From: Nitrospirota bacterium
GTDB lineage: Bacteria; Nitrospirota; Nitrospiria; Nitrospirales; NS-4
DNA length: 22,420 nt
Assembly: GCA_005877565.1 (NCBI GenBank)
Contig: VBOK01000065.1
Span: 1-22,420, forward strand
Reading direction: 5' to 3'
The notes beneath the pieces are model-generated. The model worked only from the letters and a program-made list of their open reading frames with translations, was not told where the DNA came from and searched no databases. Below are positions 7,626 to 14,912 of the stretch, piece after piece; the first letter of the stretch is position 1, and every line of letters begins with the position of its first letter. The position numbers were made by a program, and so were the translations under genes.

Positions 7626-8143
7626 AGGAAAGTGGGATCGACCAGTCGGGCGTCACGTTCCTGGAATTGATGATCACGATCACCATCATCATGGTGCTGG
7701 CGTCGGTCGCCATGCCGCTCTCCAAAGTGTCGGGGAAGCGGGCACGTGAGATCGAGTTGCATCAGGAGCTCCGGACGGTCCGGGCGGCCATTGATGCCTT
7801 CAAACTGGACTGGAACCGGGAGGGCGATCTGTCACTCGGTTCCCTGTGCGTCAAGAACAAGCTCACGTGCAAAGACGCATCCAGCGTGTCCGGGTATCCC
7901 AAGACGCTGCAGACCCTGCTGGAAGTGAAGCTGACGGGCGAAGAAGCCACCGTGAAGGGGGCAACGCTCAAGCGCTACCTGCGAAGGATTCCGGTGGACC
8001 CGCTGACCGGGAAGGCTGACTGGCTGTTGCGGTGCTACACGGATCCGCCGGATGCGTCGTCCTGGTGTGGTGACGATGTGTATGACCTGGCTTCGGCCAG
8101 CCCGGAGGTCGCATTGGATGGGACGAAGTATCGGGACTGGTGA
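7622..8143 (+). CDS. GspG-like pseudopilin
   Basis: The start is the GTG at 7622, overlapping the secretin stop (GTGA). The N-terminus QSG|VTFLELMITITIIMVLAS is a class III prepilin signal with Gly at -1 and Glu at +5, followed by the hydrophobic helix used for inner-membrane insertion and pseudopilus packing. After the helix the phrase KRAREIELHQELRTVRAAID resembles GspG-type alpha1-C. The segment YLRRIPVDPLTGKADWLL is the conserved GspG/PilE-like loop. Four cysteines (CVKNKLTC, CYTD..., SSWC) could form disulphides. At 173 aa it is somewhat longer than classic GspG (about 140-150). It would be processed by a prepilin peptidase encoded elsewhere. Confidence 0.88.
   Translation: MKESGIDQSGVTFLELMITITIIMVLASVAMPLSKVSGKRAREIELHQELRTVRAAIDAFKLDWNREGDLSLGSLCVKNKLTCKDASSVSGYPKTLQTLLEVKLTGEEATVKGATLKRYLRRIPVDPLTGKADWLLRCYTDPPDASSWCGDDVYDLASASPEVALDGTKYRDW
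8104..8109 (+). promoter_or_regulatory. Ribosome binding site deciding the start at 8118
   Basis: GGAGGT lies inside the end of the preceding pseudopilin gene, eight bases before the ATG at 8118. It decides between that ATG and longer in-frame starts from 8052, which would add an arginine-rich out-of-character extension before the prepilin signal. Confidence 0.65.
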
Positions 8144-8501
8144 GCGCGGCTTCACGCTTCTCGAGTTGATGAGCATCGTCACGATTATAGGGATTCTTGT
8201 GACCCTGGCCGTGCCCTCCTATCAACAGTCGGTGGTGAAGGCCCGCGAAGCGGTCCTCACACGCGATCTCTTTACGATCCGGGACCTGCTGGACCAGCAC
8301 CGGGCCGATAAGGGAAAGTACCCGGACTCGCTCAAGGATTTGGTCACGGTCGGATACCTGAAGGTGATCCCGATGGATCCCTTTACGCGATCCACGTCCA
8401 CTTGGCAGGAAATTTACGATGAGTCGGAGGGCGGTGTCTTTGATATCCACTCCGGTTCCGACCTCGTCGGGACCAACGGCGTGCCGTATAACCAGTGGTG
8501 A
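8118..8501 (+). CDS. Second GspG-like pseudopilin
   Basis: The ATG at 8118, overlapping the previous gene by 26 bases, gives a 127-aa product with the short leader MGRSIGTGERG and the prepilin cleavage/methylation motif G|FTLLELMSIVTIIGILVTL, with Glu at +5. The C-terminal domain carries KGKYPDSLKDLVTVGYLKVI and then PMDPFTRSTSTW, the GspG-like 'DP' loop. A perfect GGAGGT eight bases upstream supports this start over the longer frame from 8052. Two adjacent GspG-like genes plus the divergent one at 4039 give three pseudopilin-type subunits in this locus, possibly a major and minor set. Confidence 0.88.
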   Translation: MGRSIGTGERGFTLLELMSIVTIIGILVTLAVPSYQQSVVKAREAVLTRDLFTIRDLLDQHRADKGKYPDSLKDLVTVGYLKVIPMDPFTRSTSTWQEIYDESEGGVFDIHSGSDLVGTNGVPYNQW

Positions 8502-8508
8502 TGGTGGG

Positions 8509-9243
8509 ATGAGGAAGCTCTACGCACTCCACGCTGTGCTGTGGTGCGGTCTCTGGATGGTCGCCGGCTGTGCCGGCCCTTCGGTCCGTGACCTCCAAAT
8601 GACGCAGGCCGCGCTCAAGGCGGAGTCCTTGCAGTCCCAACGCACCATCATGGACCTGCGCGCGGAGATGCAGGGACTTCAGCGGGAGCTGGGCGTCGCC
8701 CGTGCCGCGCAGGCTCGCTTGGAGGGCGAGCTGCGGGAGGCCCAACGCCGCGCCCAGGAGGCGCAGCGGGGAGTGGAGGCGCAGCGCGAGGAGCTGGTAC
8801 GTACGCGGGAGGAGCGCGACCGGCTGGCTGCAATCGCCCGTGAACTCCAGGGGCAATTGGTCGAGTTGGGACGTCTGCGCCAGCAAGTCGGCGAGGCCGG
8901 TCACGACCAGGCGCGCCTCCAGGCGCTCGAGCAGGCCATCGAGGGACATACCAAGGAATTGGCCGAACTCAAGACCGCGATGCAGAAGCTTTCCGCGCGG
9001 TCGAAGCCGAAACCGGCTGGTGCGAGGTTGGCGGGGCCGATTTACCAGGACGTGTCCGACCGGCCTGCGCTCTCCGGCGAGCCCGACGAGTCTCCCTCAC
9101 GCACGGTGATCGTGGAGCGGGGGGATACCCTGTGGGGCCTCGCCCGCAAGCATCGGGTGCGGTTGTCGGAGCTGATAGCGGTGAACGATCTCACGTCCGA
9201 CCTCATTCTCCCAGGGCAGGTGCTCATCCTTCCTGAGCCATAG
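8509..9243 (+). CDS. Coiled-coil lipoprotein with C-terminal LysM domain
   Basis: The ATG at 8509 gives a lipoprotein signal peptide ending in VAGC (Cys near residue 21); a longer frame from 8419 only adds codons out of frame with the preceding gene's real protein. Residues ~25-165 are a long coiled coil rich in Arg, Glu, Gln and Ala (for example AQARLEGELREAQRRAQEAQ). After a short linker a single LysM domain closes the protein (about 200-243: VIVERGDTLWGLARKHRVRL then LILPGQVLILP), which binds peptidoglycan. An outer- or inner-membrane lipid anchor, a periplasm-spanning coil and a cell-wall-binding end fit a spacer or anchor for the secretion envelope complex. The functional link is inference from its position between the pseudopilins and gspF. 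Confidence 0.85.
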   Translation: MRKLYALHAVLWCGLWMVAGCAGPSVRDLQMTQAALKAESLQSQRTIMDLRAEMQGLQRELGVARAAQARLEGELREAQRRAQEAQRGVEAQREELVRTREERDRLAAIARELQGQLVELGRLRQQVGEAGHDQARLQALEQAIEGHTKELAELKTAMQKLSARSKPKPAGARLAGPIYQDVSDRPALSGEPDESPSRTVIVERGDTLWGLARKHRVRLSELIAVNDLTSDLILPGQVLILPEP

Positions 9244-9251
9244 CCTTTTCC

Positions 9252-10469
9252 ATGCCTTCGTATCTCTACAGGGCGGCCCGGGCTGACGGAACAACCCTCG
9301 AAGGCCAGGCCGAAGGTGACGACGAGCAGGCAGTCCGGGCTGAGCTCGAAAGACAAGGATTCCTGGTCTTTCGCCTGCGGCCCCTCGGGGCGTGGCCAAT
9401 GCTTTTGGGGGCCGGGCAGTGGGGAAGGAAGCGCGGCATCCCCCTGCAGGAGTTTCTGGTCTTCAACCAAGAACTCCTGGCCCTGGTGAAGGCCGGGCTT
9501 CCGATCCTCAGGATCTTTGACCTGCTGATCGAGCGGGCACGGCGCCCGGCGTTCCAGGCGGTCTTGCGCGCCGTGCGCCAGGACATTCGCGGCGGGACTG
9601 CCGTGTCGGATGCCCTCGCGCGCCACCCGCTCTTTTTCCCGGAGCTCTGCATCGCCTCGTTGAAGGCCGGCGAGCAGGCCGGGAACCTGCCGGAAGTGCT
9701 GCAGCGCTATATCGTCTATCTCAAGCTGATCATGGGCCTTCGCCAGAAGATGACGAAGGCGTTGGCCTATCCGGCGTTTCTGGTGATCGCGGGCGCTGCC
9801 GTGGTGGGCTTTTTGTTGACGTACGTGATGCCGACGTTCTCGGCGATCTACGGGGAGGCCGGGACGAATGTGCCGGAGACCACGAGGGCGCTGATCACCC
9901 TCGTCGAGGCGATCCAGTCGCATCTGCTGTGGATTGGCCTGGCGATCGTGGCGCTGGTCCTTGCGTTCAGATGGTGGGTCCGCACCGGCACCGGCCGAGC
10001 GCTCTGGGACCGCACCACCTTGACGCTTCCGCTCATCGGCGACGTGCTCGTCAAGCACCAGACCATTCAATTCGCGCGGACCTTGGCGACCGTGTTGGCC
10101 GGCGGAACGCCGCTGGTGAGCGCGCTCCAGACGGTGCGCGGGGCGTTGACCAACCGGTTTCTGGCGGCCGGGCTGGCCACGGCCACCGAGCGCGTGCGAG
10201 AGGGGACCACGCTCTCCGCGGCCTTGGAAGGGGTGAAGGTCTTCCCACGCATGGCCCTGGAGATGCTGGCGGTGGGCGAGGAGACCGGCTCGCTGGACGC
10301 GATGCTGCGGGATGTCGCTGAACTCTACGAAGGCGATCTGGACCAGCGGCTCAGCCAGCTCACGACCTGGATCGAGCCGGTGCTGCTGTTGGTCATGGGC
10401 CTGGTCGTCGGCGCCATCGTCATCATCATGTACTTGCCCGTCTTCGAGATGGCCGGGACCGTCAAATAG
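9252..10469 (+). CDS. GspF/PilC family inner-membrane platform protein
   Basis: This 405-aa polytopic protein anchors the ATPase and drives pseudopilus or pilus assembly. It has the family N-terminus (MPSYLYRAARADGTTLEGQA), then two T2SSF repeats (about residues 67-190 and 270-393). Each contains the typical cytoplasmic helical bundle: FNQELLALVKAGLPILRIFD with GEQAGNLPEVL in the first, FARTLATVLAGGTPLVSAL with GEETGSLDAML in the second. Membrane segments lie near 170-192, 222-240 and 372-394. All features of the family are present and length is normal. It starts eight bases after the LysM gene and appears to close the secretion operon, since a promoter-like element and an unrelated metabolic gene follow. 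Confidence 0.93.
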   Translation: MPSYLYRAARADGTTLEGQAEGDDEQAVRAELERQGFLVFRLRPLGAWPMLLGAGQWGRKRGIPLQEFLVFNQELLALVKAGLPILRIFDLLIERARRPAFQAVLRAVRQDIRGGTAVSDALARHPLFFPELCIASLKAGEQAGNLPEVLQRYIVYLKLIMGLRQKMTKALAYPAFLVIAGAAVVGFLLTYVMPTFSAIYGEAGTNVPETTRALITLVEAIQSHLLWIGLAIVALVLAFRWWVRTGTGRALWDRTTLTLPLIGDVLVKHQTIQFARTLATVLAGGTPLVSALQTVRGALTNRFLAAGLATATERVREGTTLSAALEGVKVFPRMALEMLAVGEETGSLDAMLRDVAELYEGDLDQRLSQLTTWIEPVLLLVMGLVVGAIVIIMYLPVFEMAGTVK

Positions 10470-10477
10470 TCAGGTTG

Positions 10478-10506
10478 TGGAACCCGCGGGGAAAACTCGC
10501 TACAAT
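10478..10506 (+). promoter_or_regulatory. Putative sigma70-like promoter for the 10539 operon
   Basis: TACAAT at 10501-10506 is a good -10 box; the -35 at 17-base spacing (TGGAAC, 10478-10483) is poor. Transcription from about 10513 would leave a leader of about 26 bases with GGAG at 10530-10533 before the ATG at 10539, which is a sensible arrangement. Confidence 0.35.
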
Positions 10507-10538
10507 TCCTCTAGCCACCACCTCTCACCGGAGCGCCT

Positions 10539-11957
10539 ATGGACCTGAAAGAACCTCTCAATCAACTGGCGATCCCTCCCACGCACTTCACCAAGCACCT
10601 GAAGTTTCCCGACCCCGCGAAGATCCGCATCTACGACGACACCCTGCGGGACGGGGAGCAGATGCCCGGCGTGGCCTTCTCACCCGAGCAGAAGCTGGAG
10701 CTGGCCAAGCTGCTCTCCGAGATCGGCGTCCACGTCATCGACCCGGCCTTCCCGGCGGTCTCCGAATCCGACCGCAAGGCCTTGCAACTGATCGTGCAGG
10801 CGCAGAAGCGTGGCGAGATCCGTCGGGACATCGAGGTGCTGGCCATGTGCCGGAGCCTCGAGGAGGACATCGACGCGGTCGTGGACACCGTCACGGCCGT
10901 CGGCGCCAAGCCGGATGACGTGAGCGTCCTCGTGCTCTCGACGCTGTCCGACCTGCATCTCAAGTACAAGTTGGGCAAGACGCTCCTTCGCCGGGCGGGC
11001 CAGCCAGAAGATCAATGGCTGACCCGGCCGGTGGACTACTACCGCGAGCAGAACCTGGACCTGATCACCGGCGCCATCCGCTACGCCCGGCAGCGCGGGT
11101 TCTCGCGCGTGGAGTTCGCCGCCGAGGATGCCTCGCGGTCGGATGTGGTCTATGGCGAGGTCTGGGCCAAGGCCTGCGTGGCGGCCGGCGGGACGCGGAT
11201 GTGCTTCTCGGACACCTGCGGGGTGTTCACGCCCGAAGGGGTGGATCATTACATTCCGAGGCTGGTCAAGGTGCTCGGTCCCGTGCCCATGACGGCGCAC
11301 TTCCACAACGACTTTGGCCTAGGGGCGATTAACACCGTCCGGGCCATCAGCCACGGAGCCTTGTATGCGGGGGTGACGGCGAACGGCATCGGCGAGCGGG
11401 CCGGCAACTGCCCGCTGCACGAATTCGTCATGATCCTCAAGATGCTCTACGGGGTCACGCTGCCCGGCTTCCGCTATGACCGGCTGACCGAGCTGCGTCG
11501 CAAGATCGAACTGTACTCCGGCATCCCGCTCCAGCCGCACGAGCCGATCGTGGGCGAGGGGGTGTTCAAGCACGAATCGGGGATCCACACGGCCGCGATC
11601 GCGATCCACCCGGCCATCTACCAGTTCATCGCGGAGGAGGCGGTCGGGGGCGAGCAGCGGTTCGTCTTCGGCAAGCACAGCGGGGCCGCCGCGGTGGAGT
11701 CCGTCCTGGCCAAGCACACCAAGACCCTGCGGGAGCACGGCGTGGAGATCAGCCCAGACCTCGTGAAGCAGGTCCTCGACCGCGTGAAGACGCTGCGCGA
11801 GCAGATGCTGCCCGAGAAGGGCTACCCTCAAGCGATCGAGCACCACTACCGTCACTACTACGCCTTGGGCCTTTCCGAGGAGCGGATCGTCGCGCTGGCG
11901 CTGGAAGTCAAGAAAAAGGGGACACGTGAGCGACGCACCCGCACTGATCCTTCCTGA
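10539..11957 (+). CDS. Isopropylmalate/homocitrate synthase family enzyme (HMGL-like TIM barrel)
   Basis: Enzymes of this family condense acetyl-CoA with a 2-oxo acid. Clear signatures are YDDTLRDGEQMPGVAFSP (about residues 32-49, with the RDGEQ catalytic arginine and metal-binding Asp), HFHNDFGLG (His254 and His256, metal ligands), NGIGERAGNCPLHEFV (about 282-297) and FKHESGIHTAAI (about 343-354). The protein is 472 aa, with a ~30-residue N-terminal extension and a helical C-terminus; I see no LeuA-type allosteric dimerisation domain. That argues against classical feedback-regulated 2-isopropylmalate synthase and fits homocitrate synthase-like or other LeuA-like enzymes. The 2-oxo acid substrate cannot be settled from sequence. 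Its 3' end overlaps the next gene by 32 bases, so it is probably co-transcribed with the flavin oxidase. Confidence 0.85.
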   Translation: MDLKEPLNQLAIPPTHFTKHLKFPDPAKIRIYDDTLRDGEQMPGVAFSPEQKLELAKLLSEIGVHVIDPAFPAVSESDRKALQLIVQAQKRGEIRRDIEVLAMCRSLEEDIDAVVDTVTAVGAKPDDVSVLVLSTLSDLHLKYKLGKTLLRRAGQPEDQWLTRPVDYYREQNLDLITGAIRYARQRGFSRVEFAAEDASRSDVVYGEVWAKACVAAGGTRMCFSDTCGVFTPEGVDHYIPRLVKVLGPVPMTAHFHNDFGLGAINTVRAISHGALYAGVTANGIGERAGNCPLHEFVMILKMLYGVTLPGFRYDRLTELRRKIELYSGIPLQPHEPIVGEGVFKHESGIHTAAIAIHPAIYQFIAEEAVGGEQRFVFGKHSGAAAVESVLAKHTKTLREHGVEISPDLVKQVLDRVKTLREQMLPEKGYPQAIEHHYRHYYALGLSEERIVALALEVKKKGTRERRTRTDPS

Positions 11958-13986
11958 GAAGACCCGCTCCATCGGCAACGATCTGCGGCGCATTCTCGGT
12001 CTCGACAAGGTCAAGGACGACTTTCCCACCATCACGGCCTACTCGGTCGACGCCAGCATCTACAAGGTGGTGCCCAAGGCCGTCGTGACGGCCGAGACCG
12101 AGGAGGACATCGCCGCGACGGTCGCCTACGCGGTGGCCGCGGGCGTGCCGATCACCCCGCGGGCGGCGGGCACGAACCTCACCGGCTCGGCGGTCGGCGA
12201 GGGGATCATCCTCGACTGCGGCCGGATGAACCGCATCCTCGAGCTGAACGTCGCGGAGCGCTGGGTGCGGGTTCAGCCGGGTCTGCACTTGACCGAGTTC
12301 AACAAGAAGCTCGAGCCGCACGGACTCATGTACGGGCCCGATCCCTCCAGCCGCGACATGTGCAAGCTGGGCGGGATGCTCGCGAACAATTCCGCCGGCC
12401 CGCACACGCTCCGCTACGGGTCGGTCAAGGACAACGTCCACGCGATCCGCATCCATCTCACCACCGGCGCCTGGCTCGCCGCCGAGGTGCTGGCCGACGG
12501 CGACCCCGCCACCAGCGCGCTGCTGGCGGCCCATCCGCCGCTTGCCGAGACCCTCGCCCTCGTCCGCAAGCATGCCGACCTCATTCGCAGCCGGAAGCCC
12601 AAGGTCTCCAAGAACAGCACCGGCTATAACCTGTTCGGGCTGGTGGACGGCCTGGACCAGGGCGTCGTGGACCTGCCGAAGCTCTTTGTGGGCAGCGAGG
12701 GCACGCTGGGCGTCATCAGCGAGGCGACGCTCAAGCTTGTGGAGAAGCCGACGGCCACGGCGACCGCGCTCATCCACTTCCGGCACCTGGAGGACATAGG
12801 CCAGGCGGTCTTCGATCTGCTGCCCCTGACGCCGATGGCGCTGGAAGTGATGGATGCCAACACGCTCAATCTGATCGGGCGCGCGGCCCATGGCGTGCCG
12901 GCCGATGCGGCGGCGACGCTGCTCGCTGAATTTGATGGAAGCCGCGGATTCTCCATCGCCGAGATTCTCGAGCGGGTCAAGGCCATCTGCCGCAAATACC
13001 GCCTTTGCCAGGATCCCACGATTGCGGTCGAGAAGGCGCACCAGGAGCAGCTCTGGAAGGCCCGCAACGCCCTCTATCCGACGCTCTACCGCTACGACGC
13101 TAGGAAGAAGCCCATCAACTACGTGGACGACGTCGTCGTGCCGGCCGACCGCATCGCGGAGCTGGTGCAGTACCTTTCGTCGTTCTTCAAGCACCAGGAC
13201 GTGAACGTCGCCATCTTCGGCCACATCGGCAACGGCAACGCCCACATCGTTCCCCTGCTGGACGTCAGTGACCGGCACGATTTCGAGGCGATGGTCGCGG
13301 GCTATCATGAGATCCACCAGACGGTCGTCACGCGGTTCGGCGGCTCCATCTGCGGCGAGCACGGGGACGGGCGCGTGCGCGCAGAGTTCGTGCCCAAGTA
13401 CTTCGGGGAGGAGCTCTACGCGCTCTTCAAGCAGGTCAAGGCGGCCTTCGATCCCCGGAGCGTCCTGAACCCCGGTGTCAAGATCAGCACCACCCCCTTC
13501 ACCGAGCACATCGACTATGTGCGGCTCTCCAAACCCTGCGCGACGTGTGGAAAGTGCAACTCGGTCCTGCCGTACGGTCTGCCCGGCCGGCGTGGATGTG
13601 TCGGATCTCATCATGAAGAAGCGGGCCGAGCATCCCAGCAAGCTGGCCGGGGCCATCTTCGCCTGGCAGGGAAGGCCGTGGCTCTTCGAGCCGTTCCTCA
13701 AGCTCATGGGCCGCACGCAGGGGCTCTGGGATCGTCCGCTGCCGCGCCGGGTTATGGAACAGGCACTGGCTCCGCTCCTGCGGCTGCTCGCGCCGACGGC
13801 GAAGCTGCCCGCGGACATGGTCCTGCCCAGGCTCGCCCCGCGGCTGTTGCGCGAGCGGTACGCGGAGTTGACGGAAGAGCGAGGATGCCAGGGGCCGGTG
13901 GCTTACTTTCACGGCTGCGCGGCCAACTACTTCCAGGATGGCGTGGGCGAGGCGGTGATCGCCGTGCTGAGGAAGAACGGCATTGA
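11926..13986 (+). CDS. FAD-linked oxidase (GlcD/D-2-hydroxyacid dehydrogenase family), 5' part of a frame-broken gene
   Basis: The GTG at 11926 follows AAGGGG and overlaps the previous gene. The product starts with an FAD-binding PCMH domain (RAAGTNLTGSAVGEG near 79-93, GGMLANNSAGPHTLRYGSV near 149-167, LFVGSEGTLGVISEATL near 257-273) and a FAD-oxidase C-terminal domain with HIGNGNAHI (near 433) and CGEHGDGRVRAEF (near 476). It then enters an iron-sulphur region: Cys538, Cys541 and Cys544 in PCATCGKCNSV. Just after this point (about 13566) homology-like sequence leaves this frame; the remaining ~140 residues to 13986 are an Arg/Ala-rich out-of-frame tail. The family oxidises D-lactate, glycolate, D-2-hydroxyglutarate or similar and passes electrons through Fe-S centres. 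The continuation is in the +1 frame (see the 3' part). Confidence 0.8.
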   Translation: MSDAPALILPEKTRSIGNDLRRILGLDKVKDDFPTITAYSVDASIYKVVPKAVVTAETEEDIAATVAYAVAAGVPITPRAAGTNLTGSAVGEGIILDCGRMNRILELNVAERWVRVQPGLHLTEFNKKLEPHGLMYGPDPSSRDMCKLGGMLANNSAGPHTLRYGSVKDNVHAIRIHLTTGAWLAAEVLADGDPATSALLAAHPPLAETLALVRKHADLIRSRKPKVSKNSTGYNLFGLVDGLDQGVVDLPKLFVGSEGTLGVISEATLKLVEKPTATATALIHFRHLEDIGQAVFDLLPLTPMALEVMDANTLNLIGRAAHGVPADAAATLLAEFDGSRGFSIAEILERVKAICRKYRLCQDPTIAVEKAHQEQLWKARNALYPTLYRYDARKKPINYVDDVVVPADRIAELVQYLSSFFKHQDVNVAIFGHIGNGNAHIVPLLDVSDRHDFEAMVAGYHEIHQTVVTRFGGSICGEHGDGRVRAEFVPKYFGEELYALFKQVKAAFDPRSVLNPGVKISTTPFTEHIDYVRLSKPCATCGKCNSVLPYGLPGRRGCVGSHHEEAGRASQQAGRGHLRLAGKAVALRAVPQAHGPHAGALGSSAAAPGYGTGTGSAPAAARADGEAARGHGPAQARPAAVARAVRGVDGRARMPGAGGLLSRLRGQLLPGWRGRGGDRRAEEERH

Positions 13987-14593
13987 GCCGGTCCTGCCGC
14001 GACAGAAGTGTTCGGGGACGCCGATCGAGACGTACGGCCACATGGATCGCGTGAAGGCCTGCGCCCGGTTCAACGTGGAGTCGTTGAGCCGCTATCAGAC
14101 CATCGTGACCGGCTGCGCGTCCTGCACGCTGAGCCTCAAGGATTCTCCGAAGTGGTTCCAGGGCGAGGACCGCAAGCAAGCCGAGGCGGTGTCAGCCAAG
14201 GTGAAGCACATCTCGGAGTTTCTCGCAGAGGGAGGACTGAAGGTCTCACCGACCAGGCCGTGCCCGAAGACGGTCACCTACCATTCGTCGTGCCACCTGC
14301 GGGCGGCCGGCGTGAGCAAGCCGCCGCGCGATCTGATCAAGCGCCTCCCCGGTGTGACGTACGTCGAGATGCGGGATGCCGACCGCTGTGCCGGCGGGGC
14401 GGGGACCTTCATCGTGAAGGACTACGACACCTCGCAGAAGATCTTCGAGCGCAAGCGGGCGGCGATCAAGGACAGCGGCGCGCAGGTCGTGGCGACCTCC
14501 TGCCCGGCCTGCATGATCCAGCTCAAGAACGGCCTACGCGGCGAAGTGGAAGTGCGCCACATCGCCGAGCTGCTGCGAGAGGCCTATGAATGA
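13475..14593 (+). CDS. Fe-S / CCG-domain reductase, 3' part of the frame-broken FAD oxidase
   Basis: Real coding sense in this frame begins near 13567. The 5' part of the open frame, up to about 13565, is the shadow of the oxidase. The sequence RSCRTVCPAGVDVSDLI is the end of a 4Fe-4S motif and its usual follow-on; an ATG at 13613 could restart translation. Two cysteine-rich CCG-type domains follow, as in GlcF, LutA or HdrB: the first around AYFHGCAANYFQDGV, QKCSGTPIETYGH and TGCASCTLSLK, the second around TYHSSCHLRAAG, DRCAGGAGTF and TSCPACMIQLK. The first CCG copy reads KCSG where the family often has CCG. In intact homologues this half is fused to the FAD oxidase and carries electrons from flavin towards the quinone pool or a cytochrome. 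The stop overlaps the next start (ATGA). Confidence 0.75.
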   Translation: MSRSAPPPSPSTSTMCGSPNPARRVESATRSCRTVCPAGVDVSDLIMKKRAEHPSKLAGAIFAWQGRPWLFEPFLKLMGRTQGLWDRPLPRRVMEQALAPLLRLLAPTAKLPADMVLPRLAPRLLRERYAELTEERGCQGPVAYFHGCAANYFQDGVGEAVIAVLRKNGIEPVLPRQKCSGTPIETYGHMDRVKACARFNVESLSRYQTIVTGCASCTLSLKDSPKWFQGEDRKQAEAVSAKVKHISEFLAEGGLKVSPTRPCPKTVTYHSSCHLRAAGVSKPPRDLIKRLPGVTYVEMRDADRCAGGAGTFIVKDYDTSQKIFERKRAAIKDSGAQVVATSCPACMIQLKNGLRGEVEVRHIAELLREAYE

Positions 14594-14838
14594 AATTCCG
14601 ACTCAAGAAATCCGACTTCATCGTCATCGGGTTGGCGCTGGCCGTCATCATCTTCCTCACGCGGCTGCCCTCACCCAAGGACAACAACCCGCCCGTGCCA
14701 GCCGATCGGGCTCATCACGGGATCAAGCTCGAAAAGGACTGTTTGTTCTGCCATGTGAAAGGCGGAGAGCGGCCGCTGAAAGAGCGGCACCCGAAGCGCC
14801 AGGACTGCTTCCGCTGCCACCGGGTGGAGGGTGCGTAA
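14590..14838 (+). CDS. Membrane-anchored dihaem c-type cytochrome (small)
   Basis: This 82-aa protein has an uncleaved-looking N-terminal membrane segment (about residues 9-26, FIVIGLALAVIIFLTRL) and two CxxCH haem-binding motifs, CLFCH (near 51) and CFRCH (near 73), in a basic soluble tail. A His at RAHHGIKL and one at ERHPKR could be distal ligands. The layout resembles a half-size NapC/NrfH-like or multihaem fragment that sits on the periplasmic side. A good ribosome site (GAGAGG, 14577-14582) precedes the ATG, which overlaps the stop of the Fe-S reductase gene by ATGA. It is thus probably the electron acceptor of the 2-hydroxyacid oxidase; that partnership is inference from gene order. 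Confidence 0.85.
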   Translation: MKFRLKKSDFIVIGLALAVIIFLTRLPSPKDNNPPVPADRAHHGIKLEKDCLFCHVKGGERPLKERHPKRQDCFRCHRVEGA

Positions 14839-14902
14839 CTCTGGGGCGTTTGTCGCGACGCTAAAGCAGGCGATCGAGCAAGTCGAAGAGGAAGAATTCT
14901 AA
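14831..14902 (+). other. Possible gene remnant or 23-aa ORF
   Basis: An open frame from a GTG at 14831 to TAA at 14900 encodes VRNSGAFVATLKQAIEQVEE plus a short acidic end. It overlaps the end of the cytochrome gene and looks like the helical C-terminus of a longer protein. It could be the left edge of an inserted segment or chance; no ribosome site supports translation. Confidence 0.25.
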
Positions 14903-14912
14903 GGAGGAGAGC

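Larger units (their letters stand above)
11926..14593 (+). pseudogene. Full-length FAD/Fe-S/CCG oxidase interrupted by a frame change at 13560-13585
   Basis: This entry joins the two preceding parts. Both frames carry well-conserved domains in the order expected for one ~900-950-residue enzyme of the GlcD-GlcF/YdiJ type, and the switch falls exactly between CATCGKCNSV and RSCRTVCPAG. Families with this layout often carry two 4Fe-4S motifs separated by a few tens of residues; here the start of one motif appears joined to the end of another through the shared bases CGGTC (13562-13566). An internal deletion of non-triplet length would explain this. Alternatives are a one-base sequencing or assembly error at the CC of 13566-13567, or a programmed event. 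The protein as encoded would lose its electron outlet unless the halves act as separate subunits. Confidence 0.65.

Noticed and set aside
9042..10070. A 342-codon minus-strand frame opposite the LysM and GspF genes
   Set aside because: Spans two well-supported plus-strand genes and has only Arg/Gln/Asp-rich shadow composition.
10481..10490. CCCGCGGG palindrome before the 10539 gene as a possible terminator
   Set aside because: The self-complementary core has no room for a loop and no U-tract follows, so it cannot be called a terminator.
11908..13818. A 636-codon open frame on the minus strand opposite the FAD oxidase
   Set aside because: It mirrors the codon pattern of the clear plus-strand gene; the product is Arg/Asp/Val/Gly-rich with no domain or motif. 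High GC makes such shadows common.
14586..14864. An open frame overlapping the small cytochrome gene
   Set aside because: The frame at 14590 has two CxxCH motifs and a membrane anchor; this one has neither.
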